A stretch of DNA of 39,385 bases from an uncultured Planctomycetaceae bacterium (GCA_903896675.1 CAITYU010000538.1:1-39385), one strand, 5' to 3'; shown: positions 1-8,723, counted from the first letter of the stretch. Notes: generated from the letters alone by a model not told the origin. Numbers and translations are program-made.

Positions 1-77
1 GCATTGACCCGCCGAGCAATCTCGGGAAACAGATAGCCGGCACGCAGCTTCAGATAATGATGATTGATGTGCACCAT
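1..77 (-). CDS. dapL: LL-diaminopimelate aminotransferase, N-terminal fragment (cut by window edge)
   Basis: Reading the minus strand from the ATG at 77 gives 25 residues that start MVHINHHYLKLRAGYLFPEI and then ARRVN before the window ends. This closely matches the known start of DapL-type aminotransferases (M-x-x-I-N-x-x-Y-L-K-L-x-x-x-Y-L-F-x-E-I-A-x-R-V). DapL is a PLP enzyme that converts tetrahydrodipicolinate directly to LL-diaminopimelate, for lysine and peptidoglycan precursor synthesis. The route is known from plants, Chlamydiae and other bacteria. The gene lies 78 bases downstream of the M24 peptidase stop on the same strand, so the two may share a transcript. Only the first 25 codons are visible, so the catalytic lysine cannot be checked. 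The call rests on the N-terminal match alone. Confidence 0.8.
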   Translation of the reverse strand, partial: MVHINHHYLKLRAGYLFPEIARRVN

Positions 78-155
78 AATTCAGATCAGTCCGAGCCTTC
101 AAAAGTCCATGACCATAACAGCAACTCGGACAGTCCTGCCCGAGGCCACCCCACC

Positions 156-1343
156 TTACTTCAGAATCGCAACGACCTCGGTCTGCAACGGACCACCCGT
201 CACTCGCACACCACTGCCGTCACGCTCAATGTACACGTTGATCTCACTGCGAACCCCGAAATCCGGCAGATAAATCCCCGGTTCAATCGTGAACAGAGTG
301 CCGGGAAGTATGCGGCGGGTATCGCAGGTTTCCAGATTGTCCATGTGCGTCCCGTTGCCGTGCACTTCCTGAGCCAGATTGTGACCGGTGCGATGACAGA
401 AATACTGTCCATACCCGGCCGCCTCAATCACTGCGCGGACCGCATCATCCACCTCGCCACCCGTGACCGGTCGCCCGGCAGCAAACGCATCCCGCGCACA
501 GGACACTCCCGCATCCCTGGCCGCCGCAACCACATTGAACACCCTGGTAAAACGCTCGGGAACCTCGCTGCCCGCGTAACCGGTACGAGTCAGATCGCTG
601 TAGCAGGAACCGGCAGGCTTCAACCGGGCCCAGAGATCCACCAGGACAAAATCCCCTTCGCGAATCGTCGTATTGGCCCCGGTGCCGGTGGCATAGTGCG
701 GATTGCCACCATTGGCATTCACTCCCACAATCGGAGGACTGTAGGTGGTCGCTCCGTGCTCTTCAAAATGCTGCAGAATCTGATCACAGACTTCCTGCTC
801 CTGCACCGAACCGCTGGCTCGGATCCGCGCCGCGATGAACGCCCACACTCGAGCATACGCGGAATTCGTGATCTCCGATGCTCGCAGATGACTTTCCAGC
901 TGCTCCGGACTCAACACCGATTCAAACATCGATATCAAGTCGCCGGAAGACACGACGGTACTGCCGAATGATCGCACCAGTTCCACCGTGCCTGCATCGA
1001 CTCGCGAAATATACGGATTGCCGTTCCGCGGTGAATACTCCATCGCTACCGTCCCGCAGCCGGCCACCAGTTCCGCCACCCCCGCTTCCAGCTCCTGCCA
1101 CCGCAGATAGATCGTCTTCTCGCCCGGCAGATGATCCAGCACATCCGTCTCAATCCGATGCACCAGCTTGCGTGGCTTGCCAGTGGCAGGGATGAAATAG
1201 AAATAACGCCGTGACCCGTGAAAGCCCGCCGGCATTTTCAGCACACGCTGAGCCAGAATATTGGAACCCCGAAAATCGTACAACAGCCAGCCGTCAAATC
1301 CGAACTGTCGCAACGCCGCCTGAATCGCATCCAGATCAAACAT
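156..1343 (-). CDS. M24 family metallopeptidase (Xaa-Pro aminopeptidase-like)
   Basis: 395 residues from the ATG at 1343. A GTG two codons earlier (1349) is possible, but AGGAAG sits seven bases before the ATG and favours it. The N-terminal half resembles the creatinase-like N domain of prolidases. The C-terminal half is a pita-bread fold with all five dinuclear metal ligands in order: D236 (VLVDLW), D250 (SDLTRT), H321 (HRTGHN), E354 (TIEPG) and E367 (RSEIN). Members of this family cleave X-Pro bonds or related dipeptides in the cytoplasm. There is no signal peptide. The true substrate cannot be read from sequence. The gene follows a small membrane protein gene by 64 bases and precedes dapL, all on the minus strand. 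Confidence 0.9.
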   Translation of the reverse strand: MFDLDAIQAALRQFGFDGWLLYDFRGSNILAQRVLKMPAGFHGSRRYFYFIPATGKPRKLVHRIETDVLDHLPGEKTIYLRWQELEAGVAELVAGCGTVAMEYSPRNGNPYISRVDAGTVELVRSFGSTVVSSGDLISMFESVLSPEQLESHLRASEITNSAYARVWAFIAARIRASGSVQEQEVCDQILQHFEEHGATTYSPPIVGVNANGGNPHYATGTGANTTIREGDFVLVDLWARLKPAGSCYSDLTRTGYAGSEVPERFTRVFNVVAAARDAGVSCARDAFAAGRPVTGGEVDDAVRAVIEAAGYGQYFCHRTGHNLAQEVHGNGTHMDNLETCDTRRILPGTLFTIEPGIYLPDFGVRSEINVYIERDGSGVRVTGGPLQTEVVAILK

Positions 1344-1407
1344 CCGCACACTTCCTGTCAGCTAAGCCTTAACACCTGACCACAACCGCAGTACCGGCGA
1401 GAACAAA

Positions 1408-1692
1408 TCAGGCAGGATCCACCGGAGTCGTGTCGCTGTTTCCAGCCTGCGACCTCTGATCCTTCAGGATCTGCCGGCGATCCAGAACCATTGCCAGTAC
1501 AGACAGCACCAGAATCAACACAAACTCCACCACCAGCAGCGTGTTCCCGTGACGGTTCAGCAGTCGGGGCAGGGGAGCCCGCTCGTCCCCGAACAACACC
1601 GCTATCAGCGCCAGAACGGTAATCACAAACACACTGGTCGCCGGCACAACCAGCCGAAAAAACAGTGTTGGTTTCGAGCCCGGTCCGCGCAT
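1408..1692 (-). CDS. Small membrane protein with two predicted helices, unknown function
   Basis: 94 residues from the ATG at 1692. A GTG at 1710 would add six residues, but a GGTGGGG sequence about six bases before the ATG supports the shorter form. Two hydrophobic stretches are visible: one begins after the LFFRLVVPA segment (about residues 10-34) and a second lies around residues 50-68. A charged loop containing RLLNRHGN separates them, and a polar tail rich in Q, S, D and T follows. I do not recognise the family. It is the first gene of a minus-strand run (this gene, M24 peptidase, dapL) and is divergent from the thioesterase-crotonase gene. The 252-base divergent gap (1693-1944) should hold both promoters, but no convincing boxes were picked. 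Confidence 0.65.
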   Translation of the reverse strand: MRGPGSKPTLFFRLVVPATSVFVITVLALIAVLFGDERAPLPRLLNRHGNTLLVVEFVLILVLSVLAMVLDRRQILKDQRSQAGNSDTTPVDPA

Positions 1693-1944
1693 GTCTGACC
1701 CCACCGCCACTCATACCCTGTGACAAACCCGACGTCTGCCAGCACCCCCGCAGTATGACCCCACACCCCGCGGGTTGCCAGGGATCGGCCTGATTTTGCT
1801 GACTCTTCGGAAACCGCAAAAATCCCACTTTTTTCGCCTCCTCGACTCGTTTTTGCAGTATGTTCCGCTCAGGAACCAGTGTTGCGGTCGTCTCTGGCAC
1901 CGCAAAATGCAACGTTTTCGCAGAATTCTGACCGGTCAGTCACC

Positions 1945-3159
1945 ATGAAACCCGGACTCCAGCAGGGAACCATTGCCGATCTGACATGGATCGTGGATGC
2001 GTCCATGGTCATCACACTCGGTGGCGATGCGCGAGCCACTGTGTTCTCCACTCCCAATATGATCCTGCTGATGGAAAGAGCAGCTCGCGAGGCTCTGCGA
2101 CCGTACCTTGACGCTGGTGAGGAGTCGGTCGGCATCGACGTCAATATTCGACACCTCGCCGGAACAGGGATGGGTGACACGGTGGTCGGAAAAGCCACCG
2201 TGACGGCCATCGAAGGACGGAAGATACATTTTGCTGTGGAATGCCGGGCCGGCGATCGCGTGCTGGGGCAGGGCACGCACGTCCGCGCTGTCGTCCCGGT
2301 TGCCAAAATCATCGAAAACCTCAACACACTGACACCCCACACCTCTGCCATGAACCTGTCGGCCAGCACTGCTGAGCTGCCAGTGCTCAGCACCCTGCAG
2401 GTGAATGTCCGCGATCGCATCGCTCACGTGGTCCTGAATCGCCCGACAGCACTGAATGCCGTCGACCAGCGAATGACAGGTGAACTGGAACAACTGGTGG
2501 CCTGGCTGGCCGGACATCCTCAGCAGGTGCGAGCCGTGCTGGTCAGCGGTGCCGGGCGAGCCTTCTGCGCGGGCGACGATGTGCGTGAGCTGCCCTCGAT
2601 CGCCATCGAAGACGCACGCACTCTCAGCCTGCGTCAGGCTCAGCTGTATCTGGCCTTTGAACGACTGCCGCAAACCATCATCGCACTGGTCAATGGCGAT
2701 GCATTCGGCGGTGGCTGCGTCCTCGCCTGTGCCGCCGATCTGCGACTGGCCTGCCATTCCGCCCGCTTCGGCATGCCGGAAATCCGGCTGGGCTGGCCTC
2801 CCGGCTACGGCCTTGCTCAACTGACAGCCCTCGTCGGCAAAGCCCGAGCTCTCCAGTTATGCCTGACTGGTGATCCGATCACGGCGACGCAGGCACTGGA
2901 CTGGGGCCTGGTCAATGAACTGGTTCCGGCCGGTCAATTGCAGGCACGTGGTCAGCAACTCTGCCAGCGTCTGCTGCAGTTGCCTGCGGAAGCCCTGCGA
3001 GCAACCAAGCAGTTGATTCATCTGGACGAGGGAACTCAGCCGAAAGTGGCCCATCGCGCCGACACGGAAGCCTACATCCGCTGCCTGCAAAGACCCGACG
3101 CCACCGAGGGCCTGCAGGCATTCGCCGCCAAACGCCCGCCTAAGTTTACAGAGCCGTAG
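1945..3159 (+). CDS. Fused hot-dog thioesterase (FlK-like) and enoyl-CoA hydratase/isomerase (crotonase) protein
   Basis: 404 residues from the ATG at 1945. The open frame extends 22 codons further upstream, but the thioesterase similarity begins at MKPGLQQG. Residues 1-128 resemble the fluoroacetyl-CoA thioesterase-like family: the FlK triad positions are matched by T36 (FSTPNM), E44 (LLMERA) and H70 (NIRHLAG), followed by the typical GxGTHxR turn (GQGTHVR). Residues 150-404 form a crotonase: NRPTALNAV, the oxyanion segment AFCAGDD (206-212) and GDAFGGGC (251-258). The acid/base Glu144 of rat crotonase is replaced by V259, while the Glu164 counterpart E279 (GMPEI) is kept. That suggests an isomerase, thioesterase-coupled or other crotonase reaction rather than standard hydration. 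Both halves act on acyl-CoA, so substrate channelling is a reasonable inference. The real substrate is unknown. Confidence 0.85.
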   Translation: MKPGLQQGTIADLTWIVDASMVITLGGDARATVFSTPNMILLMERAAREALRPYLDAGEESVGIDVNIRHLAGTGMGDTVVGKATVTAIEGRKIHFAVECRAGDRVLGQGTHVRAVVPVAKIIENLNTLTPHTSAMNLSASTAELPVLSTLQVNVRDRIAHVVLNRPTALNAVDQRMTGELEQLVAWLAGHPQQVRAVLVSGAGRAFCAGDDVRELPSIAIEDARTLSLRQAQLYLAFERLPQTIIALVNGDAFGGGCVLACAADLRLACHSARFGMPEIRLGWPPGYGLAQLTALVGKARALQLCLTGDPITATQALDWGLVNELVPAGQLQARGQQLCQRLLQLPAEALRATKQLIHLDEGTQPKVAHRADTEAYIRCLQRPDATEGLQAFAAKRPPKFTEP

Positions 3160-3254
3160 TTCGGTCTGTGTCGACAGCCACCGCGAACTGCCGAACCATG
3201 TGCGGCAAGCCCGCAATTCACAGCGAGCTGACAGCTTCAGGTCCCACGCCGGAC

Positions 3255-3590
3255 TCAGGTTCGTCTTCCGGAAATTCGCTTTGTTGACCAGATAACGATG
3301 CAGTCCGCGGTGCAGCGTGTTCTCCAGATCCGGAGCATTTTCAGACCAAATCGGCATCGGCACGTCGCAGGGACAGGATACCGAAGGATCACCCAATACC
3401 CTGACACAACACGATCAACGCATTCAGATTCCCTCGGCATCTCTGTCGCAATTTCCACTTCCTCAGGAACCTGCTCGCGAATCTTCTGCCTCTGCTGCGC
3501 CTTTGCTTCATCACGACGCACAGCACTTTCCTGAACCGCCTGCAACTGCGTATTAAGTTCCCGCTCGCCCCGGGGGCGGAGTTCCTATTC
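3255..3590 (-). pseudogene. Decayed remnant of a DUF4041 / T5orf172 (GIY-YIG superfamily) gene
   Basis: On the minus strand one frame reads ELNTQLQAVQESAVRRDEAK and continues into a charged, coiled-coil-like stretch (about 3440-3560). A second frame then reads LGDPSVSCPCDVP followed by SENAPDLENTLHRGLHRYLV and NKANFRK (about 3258-3396). These resemble the coiled-coil part and the C-terminal T5orf172 part of DUF4041 proteins (typical form: ELGDASVPFPFDVH, then APxLExxLHxxL, then VNxRKEFF). The segments are in different frames, a TAG interrupts the first one near 3588, and the YKIGMT core of the GIY-YIG domain is missing. The match is from memory of the family pattern. Related minus-strand sequence may extend up to about 3754. 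The gene is almost certainly non-functional. Confidence 0.6.
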
Positions 3591-3873
3591 ATCCTGCAGA
3601 ACTCGATTGCCTTCTGGAGTTTGTCTTCGGTCGCATGGTAATGATCGGAGCCAGGCTTCGAAGTCCACCATTGCCTTGTTTCATCAAGGAATCCTTCGGC
3701 CATCCTGTGGACGGCATTCACAGAATCGGCTGCTGCCTCAGGACGCGATTTCAAAGATCAAACGCTGCATTTCAACCTTCGGTGTTCCCGCAATCGCCGA
3801 ATACTTTCATGGTCCCCACGGGTCTCTCGGCAGTGGTGAAAGATCAGGATCTACTCCCGACCCACGAGAATTC

Positions 3874-4080
3874 GATCAGCGCGAAATCATGTGCCCAGCT
3901 ACAGATTGCCTAGCCACAGTTGTTGACAAAAATGGTCTACACCGAACCGAGACGACCCCGAAAAAAGGGGCTCCGGCGTCCGGGGTTTCTCCCTTTGATT
4001 GGGAGGGCGAAGCTCCGGCTGAGCCGAACCCTGTCAGGCCACTGGATGCCCGCGGCTCGGAAGAAGCCTCGCCCTCCCGA
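3874..4080. repeat. Interspersed repeat copy 1 with GEAPAEP core and long inverted repeat
   Basis: This stretch matches 37760-37910 over about 150 bases. Shared blocks include GCGAAATC, GATTGC, GTTGACA, TGGTC, ACGACCCCGAAAA and the core at 4001-4026, GGGAGGGCGAAGCTCC plus GGCTGAGCCG, which reads GEAPAEP in one frame. In this copy the core is followed at 4053-4078 by an imperfect reverse complement, so both arms (26 bases each, 26-base loop) could form a large hairpin. The element is non-coding as far as I can see. The open frames running across it are by-products. Confidence 0.75.
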
Positions 4081-4487
4081 GGCCGGAACTACCGAGCCCC
4101 AGTTCGGTGCCCCCCTTCAGGACAACACCCGTTGGCTTCCGCCGACGGCGCGCCTTCGAATGCCTCTACAATTGGACGCAAACCGCTGAGGCAGACGCAA
4201 GCCGATCAGTCGCCCGATTGCCGACCTCAAAACGGATCAGCCAACGCTGCTCAAAACCCCACTCCATCAACCACGTCTCACCGGACGTCTGCGGAAATCC
4301 TTCATTTCCCGCCCTGCCGGCGTCCTCCGACACCGAAATCCCCACGTTTTCTTCCCGTAAACGCCCGATCCGACGATTGTCAGTTGTCCCAATTCGCTTT
4401 GCCTGTCATGATTTCCAGCCCTCCGGGGCGTCGTCAGTCGTGACGCCCCCTTCTTTCATCAATTGCTCTTACCAGTGGTGCCACCTC
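4081..4487. other. Non-coding stretch before the MFS transporter gene; one hairpin
   Basis: No gene is supported here. The open frames crossing it lack family similarity. The only clear structure is a hairpin with GGGGCGTC at 4425-4432 and GACGCCCC at 4442-4449 (8 bp, 9-base loop) followed by a CT-rich run. It ends 38 bases before the transporter start, so it could be a terminator for reads from upstream or part of the leader. No confident promoter was picked. Confidence 0.5.
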
Positions 4488-5858
4488 ATGAAAACTCGAC
4501 TGTTTGTGATGATGTTTCTGGAGTTCTTTATCTGGGGGGCGTGGCTGCCACTGATCTTCGGTTACCTGCCGGCTCTGAAGTTTTCCGCGGATCTGCCTCC
4601 CGCACTGCTGGCCGGCCTGTTCAGCCAGCCCGGCCTCAGCTCCATCCAGCACCTGTTCTCGGAACAGGCGCTGATTCTGAACGCCTTTCCCATCGCCTCG
4701 ATTATCGGCATGTTCTTCAGCAATCAGTTCGCAGACCGCAATTTCGCCGCTGAACGATTCCTCGCTTTCAGCCACCTCGTCGGCGGGCTCTCCATCCTCG
4801 GCCTGTTCTGGGCTACCAGTTTCTGGCCCTTCTTCCTGCTGATGTCCGTACACTGCCTGCTGTATGTTCCCACCATCTCCATCACCAATTCCGTCGCCTT
4901 CGCCAACATGCAGGATCCTCAGAAGGAATTCGGCGTGGTGCGTCTCGGTGGTACCATCGGCTGGATCTTCGCCGCGTGGCCCTTCACGTTCATTCTGGTG
5001 GACTGGGCGAAGGTTAAGGCTGCCAACCCCGTCGGCTTCGTTTCATGGCTGGGTACCGTTCTGGGCAGCGGTCTCACTGGCGAGCCACTCAAGGATGCCA
5101 CAAGGTACACCTACCTCGTTGCCGGGATCGCATCGCTGCTGCTGGCCGCGTTCAGCCTGACGCTGCCACATACCCCTCCGAAAAAGCCCACGGATGATGG
5201 CAGTGGCAGCAAGGCATGGCTGCAGACTCTCAGCCTGCTCAAACATCCATTCGTGCTCGTCCTGTGGCTGGTCGCCTTCATCGACTCCTTCGTACACAAC
5301 TGCTATTTCAACTGGACCGGAACATTCCTGACCACCGAGGCAGTTGGAGTGCCGGGTAACTGGGTTATGCCTGTCATGAGCATCGGCCAGATCGCCGAAA
5401 TTCTCACGATGCTGGTGCTGGGCGCCACCCTGAAAGCCCTCGGCTGGCGGACCACCATGATCGTGGGCATCCTCGGCCACGCCTTCCGTTTCGCCGTCTA
5501 CGCGTATGCCCCAAACCAGGCCCTGATCATCCTTGTCCAGATCGTGCATGGCATCTGCTACGCCTTCTTCTTCGCGACAGTTTACATTTTCGTTGACGAG
5601 TACTTTCCCAAAGACCTGCGATCCAGTGCTCAGGGGCTGTTCAACGTGATGATTCTGGGTGTCGGTGCCCTCGCCGCAAATTCCCTGTGTCCGTGGCTGC
5701 TGCAGACTGTTTACACCAGGGATGGAGTGACGAATTTTGCGAGTCTGTTCCGCGTCCCGATGATCTGCTCAATCGTGGCCTCCGTTGCACTGGCTCTCCT
5801 GTTCCACCCGCCGAAGAAGTCGGCGGAAGCATCAGGTCCGGTCGTTACCGGCCACTGA
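4488..5858 (+). CDS. MFS transporter, nucleoside:H+ symporter (NupG)-like
   Basis: 456 residues from the ATG at 4488. The open frame runs back to 4107, but the first transmembrane helix starts immediately at MKTRLFVMMFLEFFIWGAWL, which is how this family usually begins. About 12 hydrophobic helices are spread over the protein, with a polar central loop near TPPKKPTDDGSGSK between the two halves. The start with a run into FFIWGAW and the later FGVVRLGGTIGWI segment are typical of the Nuc_H_symport branch of the major facilitator superfamily, which imports nucleosides or similar small polar solutes with protons. The exact solute is not determinable. A strong terminator hairpin follows 33 bases after the stop, so the gene is probably transcribed alone. 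Confidence 0.85.
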   Translation: MKTRLFVMMFLEFFIWGAWLPLIFGYLPALKFSADLPPALLAGLFSQPGLSSIQHLFSEQALILNAFPIASIIGMFFSNQFADRNFAAERFLAFSHLVGGLSILGLFWATSFWPFFLLMSVHCLLYVPTISITNSVAFANMQDPQKEFGVVRLGGTIGWIFAAWPFTFILVDWAKVKAANPVGFVSWLGTVLGSGLTGEPLKDATRYTYLVAGIASLLLAAFSLTLPHTPPKKPTDDGSGSKAWLQTLSLLKHPFVLVLWLVAFIDSFVHNCYFNWTGTFLTTEAVGVPGNWVMPVMSIGQIAEILTMLVLGATLKALGWRTTMIVGILGHAFRFAVYAYAPNQALIILVQIVHGICYAFFFATVYIFVDEYFPKDLRSSAQGLFNVMILGVGALAANSLCPWLLQTVYTRDGVTNFASLFRVPMICSIVASVALALLFHPPKKSAEASGPVVTGH

Positions 5859-5891
5859 AGAACTCGTCACTGCTTTCGATCAGCTTCGCCT

Positions 5892-5925
5892 GCAGCCGGA
5901 CGATGTTCGTCCGGCTGCGTTCTTT
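5892..5925 (+). terminator. Rho-independent terminator after the MFS gene
   Basis: Perfect 10-bp stem: GCAGCCGGAC at 5892-5901 and GTCCGGCTGC at 5909-5918, with a 7-base loop, followed by GTTCTTTTA. It lies between the stop at 5858 and the next ATG at 5938, only 12 bases before that start if the whole tail is counted. It could therefore also attenuate read-through into the membrane protein gene. Confidence 0.8.
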
Positions 5926-5937
5926 TACGGTGTCCCC

Positions 5938-7557
5938 ATGTCAGGACGTTCTTCCCCGAACCCAGCCCGTCGTCGCGGTCCTCCCGAATTCGCGGCTGTC
6001 GCACCGCTGGTGGGACTGCTGCTGACACTGTTCGTCCTGATGGCAGACGTCATTCCGCTGGGTGTCCCGGGGGAATGGGTCTGGTCGCGGCAGCCACTGC
6101 CCGTGGATGATGCCGCGCTGACCGATCGCCTGTTCTGGCCGCTGCTGGCCGGTCTGCTGCTGATCGGCGCTGCCATTTTCGGTGAAGTGGAACTGAGCAA
6201 TCTGCGACTCAATCGGATTCAGTGCGTGATCCACCTGATACTGCTGACCGGCAGTACGCTGCTCTGGCACGCCGCAGTGCTGCAGTCGGCGTCATCGCCG
6301 CATCGCGAGCTGCGACCACTCTGGGTGCTGTATGATCGGTCGGCCAGTGGCTACTTTCTGCGGGCCCTTGAAGATCGCCGTCCGCTGCCGCAATTCCTCG
6401 CGGAATACGAGTCAGAAGCAGCCCAGGGCGATGTGCTGCACGCCGGCACTCACCCTCCGGGCCTGCTGTTGCTGAATCGCGCAGCACTTGCAGCCGCGCG
6501 ATCACCCGGCTCCGGATTCGGCCGTCTCGCAGCTGCCGCTGTGTCACTGCAACCCAGCGAAGCTGTCGATGCCTTTCGGCTGGTGGAAACTGAGGCCGCA
6601 ATCGCGCCGCGTCTGACGGATCCGCAACTCGCCGCCCTCGCCATCACTTCACTTGGCTCGCTGATGATCTGCTCGCTGCTGCCCGTTGCTGTGTACCTGC
6701 TGACATCCCGGTTTGTGCCACGCCGCGATGCGTGGCGTTCCGCAGCCCTTGCTGCCGTCATTCCGTGCATTGACATGTTTCAGCCCCGCTCAGACGTTCT
6801 GTACCCCACATCCAGCCTGCTGTTGCTGACCCTGCTGACCGGCAGCCTGCTGCAAAACCGCATGCTGCCCCGCCTGACACTGGCAGCCAGCGGGGGCATG
6901 CTGCTGGCCGGCTGCCTGACAATCAGTCTCGCCCACCTGCCCACCGTGGCAGCAGCCCTGCTCTTTGCCGTCCTGCATACATTAGCTCAGCAGGAATGGA
7001 GAGCCGGCCTGCGGCAGACACTGATCAGCATCACCACAACAACAGCCGCGTTCCTCAGCTGCGTACTGCTGCTGCAGTGGCTGACCGACTGCAGCCTGCC
7101 ACGAATCTGGCGGCTGAATCTCAGTAATCATGCCGGCTTCTATCTGCAGTATCCCAGAACATGGTGGAAGTGGCTGCCGGTAAACGTGGCAGAAATGTCG
7201 CTGGCCACGGGGCTGCCCGCCATGCTGCTGGTACCTGCGGCGCTGAAACGTGCACTCCAGTCTGTGACCGGAAGCTCCGCAGCAGCTCGACCAGCCGGAC
7301 TCCTCTGTCTGGCTCTGGCGACAACGTGGTGCCTGCTCTGGCTGTCTGGAAAAAACATGGGCGAAGCGGCTCGACTGTGGTGCTTTGCTGCTCCGTGGTG
7401 GCTGGTCTGTCTGGCAGCCCCGGCGGGGAACAGTGGGCAGGCTCCCCTGAAACGCAGCAACTGGCGCATGCTGCTTGTCTGTCAGTTGCTGGCCTGTCTG
7501 GCCACTACTGCGCTGGTTTCCGGCTACCATCTGCTGCAGACAGACATTCCGGGCTGA
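5938..7557 (+). CDS. Polytopic membrane protein, possible GT-C type glycosyltransferase
   Basis: 539 residues from the ATG at 5938. An upstream in-frame start at 5785 would overlap the transporter gene and the terminator, so it is rejected. Many hydrophobic helices are visible: about residues 20-40, 67-82, 97-115, then a cluster from about 235 onward. After the first helices there is a long soluble loop with LRALEDRRPLPQFLAEYE and the motif THPPG at 171-175. An HPPG element after an acidic loop is common in PMT/ArnT-like (GT39-type) membrane glycosyltransferases, which use lipid-linked sugars. I see no clear DE or DxD catalytic pair, so this is a tentative fold-level call. The gene has no obvious partner: the neighbour downstream is an exported protein 173 bases away. 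Confidence 0.6.
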   Translation: MSGRSSPNPARRRGPPEFAAVAPLVGLLLTLFVLMADVIPLGVPGEWVWSRQPLPVDDAALTDRLFWPLLAGLLLIGAAIFGEVELSNLRLNRIQCVIHLILLTGSTLLWHAAVLQSASSPHRELRPLWVLYDRSASGYFLRALEDRRPLPQFLAEYESEAAQGDVLHAGTHPPGLLLLNRAALAAARSPGSGFGRLAAAAVSLQPSEAVDAFRLVETEAAIAPRLTDPQLAALAITSLGSLMICSLLPVAVYLLTSRFVPRRDAWRSAALAAVIPCIDMFQPRSDVLYPTSSLLLLTLLTGSLLQNRMLPRLTLAASGGMLLAGCLTISLAHLPTVAAALLFAVLHTLAQQEWRAGLRQTLISITTTTAAFLSCVLLLQWLTDCSLPRIWRLNLSNHAGFYLQYPRTWWKWLPVNVAEMSLATGLPAMLLVPAALKRALQSVTGSSAAARPAGLLCLALATTWCLLWLSGKNMGEAARLWCFAAPWWLVCLAAPAGNSGQAPLKRSNWRMLLVCQLLACLATTALVSGYHLLQTDIPG

Positions 7558-7730
7558 GCAATCGACTGCAGCCCGCCGCCGACAAATTCGCCTGAACTGC
7601 CAGAACTTCCCAGCCATCCAGCCGGCCTCAAAACTCGGCTCGCGATGTCCATCACGGTTGTGATACGCTGCCATTGTCGCGAAAGGAGATTGCGACAGTC
7701 GACCAACTGATAAGGACAAGGAACGGGTCC

Positions 7731-8723
7731 ATGAACTTCTGTACTGCACTGACTGTTATACTTCTGGCCCTGCAGGAAGCTCCGAGCGGCAGTGTTGAAG
7801 CCCCTGCTCAGCCTGCTACTGCAGCGACTGCCACCGGGACCTCCGCAGCAGCACAGACGTGGCCACTGAAGTATCAGTTTCACCACGGAGAGCAACTGCG
7901 GTATCAATCCCGGCAGCAGATGACCCTGGAAGCGCAGGTGGGCGAGAATCATCGATTGGATGTTTCGCAGGTGCGGCAGGTGCGCCGCTATACCGTGTCA
8001 GACACCAATGGTGATCAGACGAAGCTGTCAATGCAGTTTGAAGATGTCTGGATGCAGAGACAGGTTGACAGGGAGCCTGCGGTGGAATTTCGTTCGACGA
8101 TGAAGGCGGGCGAAGTCCCTGAAGTCTTCAAAAATGTCGCACACAGTCTGCGTGGGGCTGCTCCGGTATTCCGAGTCACCAGCACGGGACGATCAGTTGC
8201 CACTGCGGTGGATGCAACAAAGGACCAGAAAACACTGGCTTCGCCGGCGGAACCGGCCGCAGACCCCGCCGGCTCTACGGCTTCGACAACTGCAGTCACC
8301 GCCCGCGATGCCGCTTCAGACCCTGGCTCATTTCTGATGCTGCTTCCGGACACACCGATTTCGATCGGCGGTACGTGGAAGGAAGAATTTCAGGTGCAGG
8401 TGCGAGGTGGCGAGAGCCTGCAGTTGCCGGTGCAGATTCTGCGAACCTATCGTCTGGAGAGCGTGGAGGACGGCATAGCGAGGGTCACCTTTCGCAGCTC
8501 TGTACGGACACCACTGCGAGGCACGGTCATCCGTTCGCAGTTGATTCAGGCAACTCCCTCAGGCAGCTTCCTGCTCGATATCAACCGCGGCCGGATGCTG
8601 CAGCGCGAGTTTCGCTGGAACGAAACGGTGATCGGTGCACTGGGCCCCGAATCAATCCTGTCATCGCATGGAACGCAGACTGACGAACTGCTGCAGTCGG
8701 CAGCGGAGCCCGTGGCAAACTGA
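7731..8723 (+). CDS. Exported protein of unknown function
   Basis: 330 residues from the ATG at 7731, with AAGGACAAGGAA upstream. A TTG at 7674 would put extra charged residues in front of a good signal peptide, so the later start is preferred. The N terminus MNFCTALTVILLALQEA looks like a signal peptide. The mature part starts with a low-complexity A/T/S-rich linker, then a beta-rich region (PLKYQFHHGEQLRYQSRQQM onwards). A second A/T-rich linker lies around residues 175-205, and a second beta-rich domain ends with RGRMLQREFRWNETVIGALG. The repeated theme of basic and hydrophobic strands resembles the exported DUF6263-type proteins common in planctomycetes, but I cannot assign a family firmly. 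A stem-loop at 8733-8756 follows the stop. Confidence 0.8.
   Translation: MNFCTALTVILLALQEAPSGSVEAPAQPATAATATGTSAAAQTWPLKYQFHHGEQLRYQSRQQMTLEAQVGENHRLDVSQVRQVRRYTVSDTNGDQTKLSMQFEDVWMQRQVDREPAVEFRSTMKAGEVPEVFKNVAHSLRGAAPVFRVTSTGRSVATAVDATKDQKTLASPAEPAADPAGSTASTTAVTARDAASDPGSFLMLLPDTPISIGGTWKEEFQVQVRGGESLQLPVQILRTYRLESVEDGIARVTFRSSVRTPLRGTVIRSQLIQATPSGSFLLDINRGRMLQREFRWNETVIGALGPESILSSHGTQTDELLQSAAEPVAN

Noticed and set aside
57-971. 304-codon plus-strand open frame
   Set aside because: It lies antisense to the M24 peptidase gene, which has all five metal ligands, and its own translation is H/R/P-rich without any motif.
1936-2820. 294-codon minus-strand frame opposite the thioesterase-crotonase gene
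   Set aside because: The plus-strand frame has two recognisable domains; this one has none.
3607-4443. 278-codon plus-strand frame containing a GEAPAEP stretch
   Set aside because: The stretch is the translated repeat core. The rest is S/P/R-rich with no family and spans the repeat and decayed DNA.
7675-7697. Small hairpin TGTCGC/GCGACA with AGGAG in the loop
   Set aside because: Only 6 bp and 34 bases before the chosen start, so a control function is not supported.
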